Of a stretch of DNA of 64,000 bases, positions 40,551-48,309 are shown in pieces. The notes beneath the pieces are model-generated. The model saw only the letters and a list, made by a program, of their open reading frames with translations. It did no database searches and was not told where the DNA came from. Source of the stretch: Streptomyces antibioticus (GTDB taxonomy: Bacteria; Actinomycetota; Actinomycetes; Streptomycetales; Streptomycetaceae); contig NZ_CM007717.1 in the NCBI RefSeq assembly GCF_002019855.1, positions 6,271,750 to 6,335,749 on the forward strand. The letters are read 5' to 3'. Made by a program: the position numbers and the translations under genes. Positions within the stretch are counted from its first letter, which is position 1. Each line of letters opens with the position of its first letter.

Positions 40551-40572
40551 GTCCTCCTCGGTTTCGGAGGAC
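40551..40572 (-). promoter_or_regulatory. 5' UTR hairpin in front of gluA
   Basis: On the - strand GTCCTCC, an 8-nt loop, then GGAGGAC form a perfect 7-bp stem that ends 14 nt before the gluA ATG. The right arm is Shine-Dalgarno-like. Closing the stem could limit ribosome access to the leader, although a separate GGAG is still free between stem and ATG. Confidence 0.4.
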
Positions 40573-40630
40573 AGTAGTAACCGGTCGCGACCAGCGTCAT
40601 TACATCTGAGGGGAATCTGAGCATCACGAT

Positions 40631-40667
40631 CCGATAGCAATCGGACACGTGTCGTAGCACGTACGAC
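40631..40667. promoter_or_regulatory. Two inverted repeats in the gluA/gluR divergent promoter region
   Basis: CCGAT-AGCA-ATCGG (40631-40644) and GTCGTA-GCACG-TACGAC (40651-40667) lie in tandem about 100-130 bp upstream of gluA and 160-195 bp upstream of gluR. They are candidates for GluR binding, because this regulator is reported in S. coelicolor to bind the glu intergenic region. Which repeat is used is inference. Confidence 0.45.
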
Positions 40668-40825
40668 CTGCGCGCGTATCGGCCGGGTAACGGAAGTCGC
40701 CCGCAACCGGAACCTACTTGACGCCATCGTCGTCCATCAGCGTGACTGCCATGGTGCACGCGCACGTGTGCAGCCTTTTTTGTACAGAACAAGACCAAAC
40801 GGACGATGAACCGAAGGGGGCCCGG

Positions 40826-41515
40826 ATGAGACTGCTCCTCGTCGAGGACGACAACCACGTCGCAGCCGCACTGTCCGCGGTCCTCAGACGGCACGGCTTC
40901 GACGTCACGCACGCGCGCAACGGCGAGGAGGCCCTCCAGGCGCTGGTCCCGGAGGGGCCCGGCTTCGGGGTCGTCCTGCTCGACCTCGGCCTGCCCGACC
41001 AGGACGGCTACGAGGTCTGCGGCAAGATCCGAAAACGCACCGCCACCCCGGTCATCATGGTCACCGCCCGCTCCGACGTGCGCTCTCGCATCCACGGCCT
41101 CAACCTGGGCGCCGACGACTACGTGGTGAAGCCGTACGACACCGGAGAGCTGCTCGCCCGGATCCACGCCGTCAGCCGGCGCACCGTCCACGAGGACCCG
41201 GCCGTGACCGGCTCCGACGACGCGCTGCGCCTCGGCACCGTCCAGATCGAGCTGCCCACCCGCCGGGTCACCGTGGACGGTTCGGTCGTCCAACTGACCC
41301 GCAAGGAGTTCGACCTCCTCGCCCTGCTCGCCCAGCGCCCCGGGGTGGTCTTCCGGCGCGAGCAGATCATCAGCGAGGTCTGGCGCACCAGTTGGGAGGG
41401 GACCGGGCGCACCCTGGAGGTCCATGTCGCCTCCCTGCGCGCCAAGCTGCGCATGCCCGCCCTGATCGAGACCGTACGGGGCGTCGGCTACCGGCTCGTC
41501 GCCCCCGGCGCGTAG
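40826..41515 (+). CDS. gluR: OmpR-family response regulator GluR
   Basis: The 229-residue protein has a receiver (LLLVEDDNHV, phospho-Asp about 52 in VVLLDLGLPDQDGY, K in VKPYDTGEL) and a C-terminal winged-helix DNA-binding domain (about 125-228: VQLTRKEFDLLALLAQRPGV, TLEVHVASLRAKL, VRGVGYRL). Together with GluK it corresponds by gene order to the S. coelicolor glutamate-sensing pair that controls gluABCD. ATG 40826 is preceded by GAAGGGGG; a longer frame to 40718 is not needed. It is separated from gluK by 9 nt. Confidence 0.9.
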   Translation: MRLLLVEDDNHVAAALSAVLRRHGFDVTHARNGEEALQALVPEGPGFGVVLLDLGLPDQDGYEVCGKIRKRTATPVIMVTARSDVRSRIHGLNLGADDYVVKPYDTGELLARIHAVSRRTVHEDPAVTGSDDALRLGTVQIELPTRRVTVDGSVVQLTRKEFDLLALLAQRPGVVFRREQIISEVWRTSWEGTGRTLEVHVASLRAKLRMPALIETVRGVGYRLVAPGA

Positions 41516-41524
41516 CGGGGCACG

Positions 41525-42937
41525 TTGCGCACGCGTCTGCTGCCGCTGCTCATCGTGCTGATGGCGGCCGTTCTGCTCGCCCTCGGCGTGCCGCTGGCCG
41601 TCAGTGTGGCCGGTGCCCAGCAGCAGAAGGTCGTCGTCGACCGGATCGACGACACCGCGCGCTTCGCCGCGCTCGCCCAGTTCGTGACCGTCCCGTCGGC
41701 GGCGGACGCCTCGGTGCCCTCCTCCACGGACGAGCGCCTGGAGACGCTCGAACGCGAACTGGACAGCTACTACGACGTCTACGGCATCCGTACCGGTGTC
41801 TTCTACCCCACCCGCACCCCCCTGGCCGCGTCCCCGGGCGACTGGACGCTCCCCCAGGAGGGTGAGGTGCGGGACGCCTTCCAGGAGGCGCTGCTCAGCC
41901 GCCGCAGCCATGATCCGCAGCAGGTGTGGCCATGGCAACGTCATCGTCTGGTCGTCGCGTCGCCGGTCATCCGGGACGGTGACGTCGTCGCCGTCGTCGT
42001 CACCGACTCGCCCACCGGGCCGATGCGGTCGCGGATCCAGCAGGGCTGGGTGCTCATCGCCGCCGGGGAGGCCGCCGCGATGCTGCTGGCCATCGGCGCC
42101 GCGCTCCGCCTGACCGGCTGGGTCCTCAAGCCCGTACGCGTCCTGGACGTCGTCACCCACGCGATCGCGAGCGGCCGGCTGAAGTCCCGGGTCGCAGTGT
42201 CCGGCGGTCCGCCGGAACTCAGACGGCTGGCCCGGTCGTTCAACGAGATGGCCGACAACGTCGAGGACGTGCTGGAGCAGCAGCGCGCCTTCGTCGCCGA
42301 CGCCTCCCACCAGTTGCGCAACCCCCTCGCCGCACTGCTGCTCCGCATCGAACTGCTCGCCTACGAACTCCCCGAGGGCAACGAGGAGATCGCCTCCGTC
42401 CAGAGCGAGGGCCGCCGCCTGGCCCAGGTCCTGGACGACCTGCTCGACCTGGCCCTGGCCGAGCACACCGAGGCCGATCTCCGGGTCACCGACATCGGCG
42501 CGCTGACCGCCGAGCGCGTCGCTGCCTGGGCGCCCACCGCCGAGGCCAAGGGCGTCCGGCTGGTCGGCGACTGCCCGGCGACCACGGCCTGGGCCGACCC
42601 GGTCACGCTGTCCAGCGCACTGGACGCGGTGATCGACAACGCCGTGAAGTTCACACCGGAGGGCGAGAGCGTCGAGGTGACGGTCGCGGCGGACGGCGAG
42701 ACCTCCACCGTCGTCGTCACCGACCACGGCCCCGGCCTCACCGACGAGGAGCTCACGCGCGTGGGCGACCGTTTCTGGCGCAGCAACCGGCACCAGAACA
42801 TCAAGGGCTCCGGCCTTGGCCTGTCCATCTCCCGGACCCTGCTCGCGGCGGGCGGCGGCTCCCTCTTCTACGAGCGCCACGAGCCGACGGGGCTGCGGGT
42901 GACGGTGTCGGTGCCGAGGTCGGGGCCGACGGTGTGA
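41525..42937 (+). CDS. gluK: Sensor histidine kinase GluK
   Basis: The 470-residue membrane kinase has TM1 at residues 7-30, an extracytoplasmic sensor of about 145 residues, TM2 at about 178-203, HAMP, HisKA with ASHQLRNPLAALL (phospho-His near 260) and HATPase (NAVKFTPEG, VTDHGPGL, GSGLGLSISR). It begins with a rare TTG at 41525, 9 nt after gluR, with GGGG upstream. The context (divergent glutamate transporter) and gene order identify it as the glutamate-responsive kinase GluK; the extracellular domain would be the ligand sensor (inference). Confidence 0.9.
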   Translation: MRTRLLPLLIVLMAAVLLALGVPLAVSVAGAQQQKVVVDRIDDTARFAALAQFVTVPSAADASVPSSTDERLETLERELDSYYDVYGIRTGVFYPTRTPLAASPGDWTLPQEGEVRDAFQEALLSRRSHDPQQVWPWQRHRLVVASPVIRDGDVVAVVVTDSPTGPMRSRIQQGWVLIAAGEAAAMLLAIGAALRLTGWVLKPVRVLDVVTHAIASGRLKSRVAVSGGPPELRRLARSFNEMADNVEDVLEQQRAFVADASHQLRNPLAALLLRIELLAYELPEGNEEIASVQSEGRRLAQVLDDLLDLALAEHTEADLRVTDIGALTAERVAAWAPTAEAKGVRLVGDCPATTAWADPVTLSSALDAVIDNAVKFTPEGESVEVTVAADGETSTVVVTDHGPGLTDEELTRVGDRFWRSNRHQNIKGSGLGLSISRTLLAAGGGSLFYERHEPTGLRVTVSVPRSGPTV

Positions 42938-42967
42938 GGGGTTCTACGGTCGCCGTGGTGCGGGCTT

Positions 42968-43966
42968 CTACGGCTTGACCGAGCGGTAGTAGCGGCGGGC
43001 GCCGTCGTGCAGGCGGAGGGGGTCGGTGTAGATCGCCGTGCGCAGGTCGACGAGCTGGGCGGAGTGCACGCGTGAGCCGATGTCGTCCCGGCTCTTGATC
43101 ACGGTCCGGGTCAGCCATTCGGTGAGCCGGGGGTCCAGGTCCGTGCGGGTCATCAGCAGGTTGGACACCGCGATCGTCGGTACCGTCTCGCCGTTCTGAA
43201 TGGTCGGGTACGCCGACTCGGGCATGTTCGTCGCGCGGTAGTAGCCGGTCGAGCGGTCCGCGTCGTGCATCTTGGCGACCAGCGTGGCGTCGATCGGCAC
43301 GAACCGGAAGTCGAAGCTCCCGGCCAGGTCGCGCAGACCGCCCGTCGGCACCCCGCCCGACCAGAAGAACGCGTCGATGTCACCCCGCTGGAGCTTCTGG
43401 GGGCCGGTGTCGATGCCCTCCGACACCGCCGTGATGTCCGCGGCCGGGTCCACTCCGGCCGCCTTGAGCACCCGTTCCGCTATCAGCCGTACGCCCGATC
43501 CCGGCAGCCCCGTCGCCACGGTCAGGCCCTTCAGATCGGCCAGGGACCGCACCTTCGAGCCGCGTGCCACGACGAGCTGTACGTAGTCGTCGTAGAGGCG
43601 GGCCACGCCGCGCAGCCGGGCCGAGGACTTCGGGTTCTGCGCCTCGTATGCCTGCACCGCGTCGGCGGCGGCGATGGTGAAGTCGGCCTCGCCGTTCGCC
43701 ACGCGCGCGACGTTCTCCTGCGAGCCGTTGCTGGTCCGCAGCGTCACCTTCAGGTTCGGCATGTCCTTCGCCAGCTCGTCGCGGAGCAGGGAGCCGTACT
43801 CCTGGTAGACACCGCGGGTCGTGCCCGTGCTGAAGGTGATCGAGCCGCTCGGCGGGGCCTCGCCCAGGGGCAGCAGCCACCACAGCAGCAGACCGAGCGT
43901 GACGACACCGGCCGCCGCACCTTGCAGCGCCCGACGTCGGCTGATCCGGGGGAACACCTTGGACAT
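42968..43966 (-). CDS. TAXI-family solute-binding protein
   Basis: The 332-residue exported protein has an Arg-rich N-terminus and a hydrophobic anchor (AAAGVVTLGLLLWWLLPLG, residues 15-33), then the TAXI (TRAP-associated extracytoplasmic immunogenic) fold: ITFSTGTTRGVYQEYGSLLR, TSNGSQENVARVANGEADFT, LRGVARLYDDYVQLVV, VATGLPGSGVRLIAERVL and DAFFWSGGVP. No TRAP membrane subunits are adjacent, so it may be an orphan sensor or partner of the neighbouring two-component system. It converges on gluK, 30 bp apart. Confidence 0.87.
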   Translation of the reverse strand: MSKVFPRISRRRALQGAAAGVVTLGLLLWWLLPLGEAPPSGSITFSTGTTRGVYQEYGSLLRDELAKDMPNLKVTLRTSNGSQENVARVANGEADFTIAAADAVQAYEAQNPKSSARLRGVARLYDDYVQLVVARGSKVRSLADLKGLTVATGLPGSGVRLIAERVLKAAGVDPAADITAVSEGIDTGPQKLQRGDIDAFFWSGGVPTGGLRDLAGSFDFRFVPIDATLVAKMHDADRSTGYYRATNMPESAYPTIQNGETVPTIAVSNLLMTRTDLDPRLTEWLTRTVIKSRDDIGSRVHSAQLVDLRTAIYTDPLRLHDGARRYYRSVKP

Positions 43967-44089
43967 GCGGCGATCCTGCCAGCCCGGACGCGGTGCTGAC
44001 CAGGCCGGGGCCCACAGCGGGCGTGTGGTCGGGGCGGGAGCGGGGTGTGAGCGGGGCGGGTTGTCAGTGGGGGTCGTTACAGTCTGTGC

Positions 44090-44497
44090 ATGAGTTCTTC
44101 GCCTGTCGAACTGGTCCGTGAGTTCCACCGCGTCTTCGGGCTCGACGCCCGCACCACCCCGACCGAGGTGGCGCCGAGCCTCGCCGCGCACCGCGGTGAG
44201 CTGCTCGCCGAGGAGGCGGCGGAGGTGGCCGAGGTGGCGGTCGACGGCCCGCTGGACCGGCTCGCGCACGAACTGGCGGACGTCGTCTACGTCGCCTACG
44301 GCACAGCCCTGATCCACGGGATCGACCTCGACGTGGTGCTCGCCGAGATCCACCGGTCCAACATGACGAAGCTGGGCCCCGACGGCCAGGTGGCCCGCCG
44401 GGAGGACGGCAAGGTCCTCAAGGGCGAGCACTACGAGGCACCGGACGTGTCGGCGGTCCTGCGCCGCCAGGGCTGGATACCTGGCGGCGCGTCCTAG
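44090..44497 (+). CDS. MazG-like nucleotide pyrophosphohydrolase
   Basis: The 135-residue all-helical protein of the MazG/HisE superfamily has metal-binding segment LLAEEAAEVAEV (about 37-48) and second acidic motif HELADVVYVAYGTAL (about 60-75), followed by IHRSNMTKLGPDGQVARRED as in single-domain dUTPase/MazG-like proteins. It probably hydrolyses non-canonical nucleoside triphosphates (family inference). It is a single gene, divergent from the TAXI gene, and the 26-bp repeats lie just downstream of it. Confidence 0.85.
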   Translation: MSSSPVELVREFHRVFGLDARTTPTEVAPSLAAHRGELLAEEAAEVAEVAVDGPLDRLAHELADVVYVAYGTALIHGIDLDVVLAEIHRSNMTKLGPDGQVARREDGKVLKGEHYEAPDVSAVLRRQGWIPGGAS

Positions 44498-44514
44498 AGG
44501 GCCTGCGCTTTCTT

Positions 44515-44592
44515 CGCTACGACGTCTCCCCGTTGGCTTGCGCTACGACGTCTCCCAGCCGGCTCGCGCTAAGAGGTCTCCCCGCCGGCCAG
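44515..44592. repeat. 26-bp tandem repeat, three copies
   Basis: Units start at 44515, 44541 and 44567, each beginning CGCTA(C/A)GA(C/G)GTCTCCC. Unit 3 contains the stop codon and last codons of the lipoprotein gene (stop at 44569-44571), so copies 1 and 2 appear to be duplications of that gene's 3' end into the space after the MazG-like gene. Confidence 0.85.
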
Positions 44593-46047
44593 CTTCCACT
44601 CGCGGTGGACGCTGCCGAGGGGGATGTTCCGCTGGAGGACGGGCGTGCCGAAGACGGAGAGCTGCAACCGCAGGGCGCCGTTGAGGTCGACCCCGCCGTG
44701 GACGGCCCAGGAGCCGTCGAACGTGAACACGTCGTCGGTGCCCGTCACCGTGCCGGTGGCCTCGCCGCGGACGTACGGGGCGAGGTCGGCGACGACCCCG
44801 ACGCTGCCGTAGAGGCCGACGCTGGCCTCGGCCCCGAGGGCCGCCTGCACGCTGCCCGCGCTGGTGACGGTGGTCTTCACGGGCGTGCTCGTCATGTCGG
44901 CGGAGCTGACCGGCGTCCAGCCCTGACCGAGGCCGAAGGTGCCGCCCGCCTTGAAATCGCCCTTGAGGTTCTGCTCGACGTCCACGGTGACCTTGCCGTC
45001 GCCGCTGATCCGCAGATAGAGGGTCAGATCGAGGTTGACCACCACGGGCACGGGGCCGACCTGGAGCACCGGGTCGGCGTGCAGGGTGGCGAACGGGATG
45101 CGCGTCGGGGCCGCCGAGGCGCCGGCGCGTCCCTTCAGCGCCCAGCCGGAGGTCCAGTCTCCGGAGACGCCCAGGTAGGCCGACGCGGGCGTGCTGCCGG
45201 TGCCCTGGCCGCCGTAGCGGAAGTCGACCTGCGGGGCGACCTGGACGAAGCCCTCGACGGATGCGGAAGCCGACGCGGACGCCGAGGCGGTGGCGTTCCC
45301 CACGCTGGGGAGGTCGGTGCGGACGTCGAGCCGCAGGCTGCCCAGGGGGACGGTCGCGCCCTCGGGGCCGATGTGGGTGTCCCGGGTGCGCGACCAGGAG
45401 ACGTCGACATCGGGCAGCAGCTCGTCGATGTCGAAGTCGGCCGGGGCGACCGGCACGCTGCCCTTCGCCGTGTCGTCCCCGAGCAGGGCGTTGAGCTGGG
45501 CCGGCTCGGTCTGCACCTCGGTGCCCTCGGGGGTCTCGCCGATCACCTTGGTGACCTTCGCGAGCAGTCCCTCCGGGGCGCCGGGGGCCGGGGCGCTGGC
45601 GATGACGTCGCCGACGGCGGTGCGGTGGGGAGTCTCCGGGGTGGTCCCCGGGCCGGCCTCCGAGGCGCTGGGCGAGGTGCCGGGAGCGGGGGAGTTCGCG
45701 GTGGGCGAACTCGCGGGAGGAGCGGAACTCGGCTTGCCCGTCCGACCGTTGGAGGAAATGACGGCGCGTCCGGTCTTGCCGTCGTAGGAGCTGACGCTCA
45801 GCTTCGTGCGGTGGGCCTTGCCGCCGGCGGAGCCCGGGCGGGCGGTGGCGGTCGCGGTGCCCGCGGGGGCGGCGGCCACCGTGAGGGAGCGGTCGGTGGA
45901 GTCGGGTGAGGCATCGGCCCGCGAGCCGGCGGTGGAGGCAGGGGGGGCGGCCTGCGACGGGGGAGAGGAGCAGCCCGCCGCGAGGAGAAGGGCGGATGCG
46001 GCTAAGGCGGGCACGAGGGCACGGGAGTGCCTCAGGCGTCTGCGCAA
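44569..46047 (-). CDS. Uncharacterised secreted lipoprotein with large beta-rich domain
   Basis: The 492-residue protein has a lipoprotein signal peptide (RRRLRHSRALVPALAASALL then LAAGC, lipobox Cys26), about 150 residues of disordered Ser/Thr/Pro/Ala sequence, then a C-terminal region (about 185-490) of alternating hydrophobic/polar residues predicted as beta strands, including DVSWSRTRDTHIGPEG, an (AS)n run, YLGVSGDWTSGWALKGRAG, VLQVGPVPVVVNLDLTLYLR and VFGTPVLQRNIPLGSVHREW. No family is recognised. The start is set at TTG 46047, behind AGGA, giving a 26-residue signal peptide; the frame is open to 46176, which would bury the signal. It is single, with a 306-bp non-coding leader. Confidence 0.7.
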   Translation of the reverse strand: MRRRLRHSRALVPALAASALLLAAGCSSPPSQAAPPASTAGSRADASPDSTDRSLTVAAAPAGTATATARPGSAGGKAHRTKLSVSSYDGKTGRAVISSNGRTGKPSSAPPASSPTANSPAPGTSPSASEAGPGTTPETPHRTAVGDVIASAPAPGAPEGLLAKVTKVIGETPEGTEVQTEPAQLNALLGDDTAKGSVPVAPADFDIDELLPDVDVSWSRTRDTHIGPEGATVPLGSLRLDVRTDLPSVGNATASASASASASVEGFVQVAPQVDFRYGGQGTGSTPASAYLGVSGDWTSGWALKGRAGASAAPTRIPFATLHADPVLQVGPVPVVVNLDLTLYLRISGDGKVTVDVEQNLKGDFKAGGTFGLGQGWTPVSSADMTSTPVKTTVTSAGSVQAALGAEASVGLYGSVGVVADLAPYVRGEATGTVTGTDDVFTFDGSWAVHGGVDLNGALRLQLSVFGTPVLQRNIPLGSVHREWKLAGGETS

Positions 46048-46353
46048 GGTCAGTCCTGGAGGTGGGGGGTGAGCTGAGGAGGACCGGCCGGGCAGCGGGC
46101 GTGGTCGCGTACTACTGGCCGGTAACAGACCATGAGCATGCCATGGGTGGGGGGAGTCGTTCGGCGGATCGGACACGTGGGGGGTGTGACGTGAGACACG
46201 GGTGGGAAGCAGGGGACGCGTGAGGGAAGCAGAGCACGCGTGAGTGGGGGGAGAGGCCGGGGTGACGACCCCTTCTCCTCTCCTCCCACTCCACAGGCTG
46301 CGGCCGCGCGCTCGCTCAGGCGCTCGCCGGTGCCCTGACTGCCGCTGTCGCCG
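46048..46353. other. Intergenic region with a 20-bp duplication
   Basis: The gap of 306 bp between the antiporter stop and the lipoprotein start, both on the - strand, contains no convincing gene. It contains a 20-bp tandem repeat, GGGAAGCAGGGGACGCGTGA (46204-46223) and GGGAAGCAGAGCACGCGTGA (46224-46243), in the expected promoter region of the lipoprotein gene. No clear terminator was seen. Confidence 0.6.
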
Positions 46354-47598
46354 CTACCGCTGCGCCTCGGGCAGTTGCTCCTGCGCGCCGGTGCCGGAGG
46401 CCGTGGCACCCGCGGCCGTACGCGTCCCCGCGGGCGGCTTGCGGCGGCCGGTCCACCAGGTGGCGATCGGTTCCGTGTAGCGGGCGGTGAGGGGGCCCAG
46501 GACGACCAGGAGGAGGACGTACGCCGTGGCCAGCGGGCCGAGGGACGGCTCGATACCGGCCGAGACCGCCAGTCCGGCGATGACGATCGAGAACTCGCCG
46601 CGTGCCACCAGCGCGCCACCGGCCCGCCAGCGTCCCTTCGGTGAGACACCGGCGCGACGGGCGGCCCAGTAACCGGTGGCGATCTTCGTCGCGGCGGTGA
46701 CGACGGCCAGCGCGAGCGCGGGAAGGAGGACCGGAGGAATGCTCGCCGGGTCGGTGTGGAGTCCGAAGAACACGAAGAACACCGCGGCGAACAGATCCCG
46801 CAGCGGGCTGAGGAGCGTGTGCGCGCCCTCGGCGACCTCACCCGACAGCGCGATGCCCACCAGGAAAGCGCCCACGGCCGCCGACACCTGGAGCTGCTGG
46901 GCCACACCGGCGACCAGGATGGTCAGGCCGAGCACCACGAGCAGCAGCTTCTCCGGGTCGTCGCTCGACACGAAGCGCGAGATGACCCGGCCGTAGCGCA
47001 CGGCGGCGAACAGCACGAGCCCCGCGACGCCCAGCGCGACGGCCAGGGTGACGCTGCCCGCGGCCAGCCCGGCCCCGGCCACCAGCGCCGTGATGATGGG
47101 CAGGTAGACCGCCATCGCCAGGTCCTCGAGGACGAGGACGCTGAGGATGACCGGTGTCTCGCGGTTGCCGACCCGGCCCAGGTCGCCGAGGACCTTGGCG
47201 ATGACACCGGACGACGAGATCCAGGTGACGCCCGCCAGGACCACGGCCGCCACCGGGCCCCAGCCCAGCAGCAGGGCGGCGGCCGCACCGGGCAGCGCGT
47301 TGAGGGCGCCGTCCACGAGACCGGAGGGGTAGTGCGCCTTGAGGTTGGAGACCAGATCGCTCGCCGAGTACTCCAGGCCGAGCATGAGCAGCAGCAGGAT
47401 GACGCCGATCTCGGCGCCGGTCGCGACGAACTCCTCGCTCGCGCCGAGGGGCAGCAGTCCGCCCTCGCCGAAGGCCAGACCGGCCAGCAGATACAGCGGG
47501 ATCGGCGAGAACTGGAATCGGGCGGCGAACCGGCCGAGCAGGCCGAGGCCCAGGATGATGGAACCGAATTCGATCAGCAGAACGGCGGAAGAATGCAC
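46354..47598 (-). CDS. CPA2-family K+/H+ antiporter, KhtU-like
   Basis: The 414-residue polytopic protein has about 12-13 membrane helices and the family motifs LIEFGSIILGLGLLGRFAAR, GEGGLLPLGASEEFVATGAE, VLVLEDLAMAVYLPI (the conserved ED of CPA2 exchangers), VSAAVGAFLVGIALSGEVAE and FFVFFGLHTDP. GTG 47598 gives a hydrophobic N-terminus and has GAGGG upstream. It starts 7 nt after the regulatory TrkA-C gene. The pair resembles KhtTU/YhaTU of Bacillus, a K+(NH4+)/H+ antiporter controlled by a soluble RCK-C subunit. Confidence 0.88.
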   Translation of the reverse strand: MHSSAVLLIEFGSIILGLGLLGRFAARFQFSPIPLYLLAGLAFGEGGLLPLGASEEFVATGAEIGVILLLLMLGLEYSASDLVSNLKAHYPSGLVDGALNALPGAAAALLLGWGPVAAVVLAGVTWISSSGVIAKVLGDLGRVGNRETPVILSVLVLEDLAMAVYLPIITALVAGAGLAAGSVTLAVALGVAGLVLFAAVRYGRVISRFVSSDDPEKLLLVVLGLTILVAGVAQQLQVSAAVGAFLVGIALSGEVAEGAHTLLSPLRDLFAAVFFVFFGLHTDPASIPPVLLPALALAVVTAATKIATGYWAARRAGVSPKGRWRAGGALVARGEFSIVIAGLAVSAGIEPSLGPLATAYVLLLVVLGPLTARYTEPIATWWTGRRKPPAGTRTAAGATASGTGAQEQLPEAQR

Positions 47599-47605
47599 CC
47601 GGCCC

Positions 47606-48091
47606 TCACTCCCGACCGAGGATCGCCGCGGCCGCGTCCACGCCTTCGCGGGTGCCGATGACGATGAGGGTGTCACCACCCGCCAGGCGGAAGTCCGGCG
47701 CGGGGGACGGTATCGCCTCGGCCCGCCGCAGCACGGCCACGATCGACGCGCCCGTCTCCGTGCGCATCCGGGTGTCGCCCAGCAGCCTGCCGTTCCAGCG
47801 GGAGGTGGCCGAGACCTCGATGCGCTCGGCGACCAGTCCGAGGTCCGTCGTGTAGAGGAGGCTCGCGCTGTGGTGGGTGGGCTTCAACGCGTCGATCAGC
47901 GATCCCGCCTCGGCGCCGGTCAGGTGGATGGAGTGCGAGCACGAGTCCGGGTCGTCGGCCTGGTAGAGGCCGACGGTGCGGGTGCCGTCGCGGTGCGCGA
48001 CCACCGAGAGATGGCGCTGCTCGCGCGTCACGAGGTCGTACTGGACTCCTATACCTGGCAGCGGTGTCGTCCGGAGGCGTGGAGCAGACAC
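47606..48091 (-). CDS. TrkA-C (RCK_C) regulatory subunit, KhtT-like
   Basis: The 161-residue soluble protein has an N-terminal domain (residues 1-75: LPGIGVQYDLVTREQRHLSV, GTRTVGLYQAD) typical of KhtT, and a C-terminal TrkA_C domain (about 85-160: GLVAERIEVSATSRWNGRLL, ASIVAVLRRAEAIPSP, LAGGDTLIVIGTREGVDAAA). It would gate the adjacent antiporter in response to pH or a nucleotide such as c-di-AMP (known for B. subtilis KhtT). First gene of the pair. Confidence 0.88.
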   Translation of the reverse strand: MSAPRLRTTPLPGIGVQYDLVTREQRHLSVVAHRDGTRTVGLYQADDPDSCSHSIHLTGAEAGSLIDALKPTHHSASLLYTTDLGLVAERIEVSATSRWNGRLLGDTRMRTETGASIVAVLRRAEAIPSPAPDFRLAGGDTLIVIGTREGVDAAAAILGRE

Positions 48092-48309
48092 GTTTCTTCC
48101 CCTTGCTGATCGTTCCTGCGTAGCGGCTGCCCCGACGGCGCACCGAGGCGCCGCCGCCGGATGCGAGCAGCAGACATGCTGCCATCCCCCCGTACGGTGG
48201 CGACATGGGTGTTGTCACGGATGGACAGCGGGGCCGGGCGGCGGAAAGGGTGGTCACGGCGGCGCTGTGGGTGCGTGGCGCGGCCGGGTTGAGCGGAGGG
48301 AAAGGGAAC

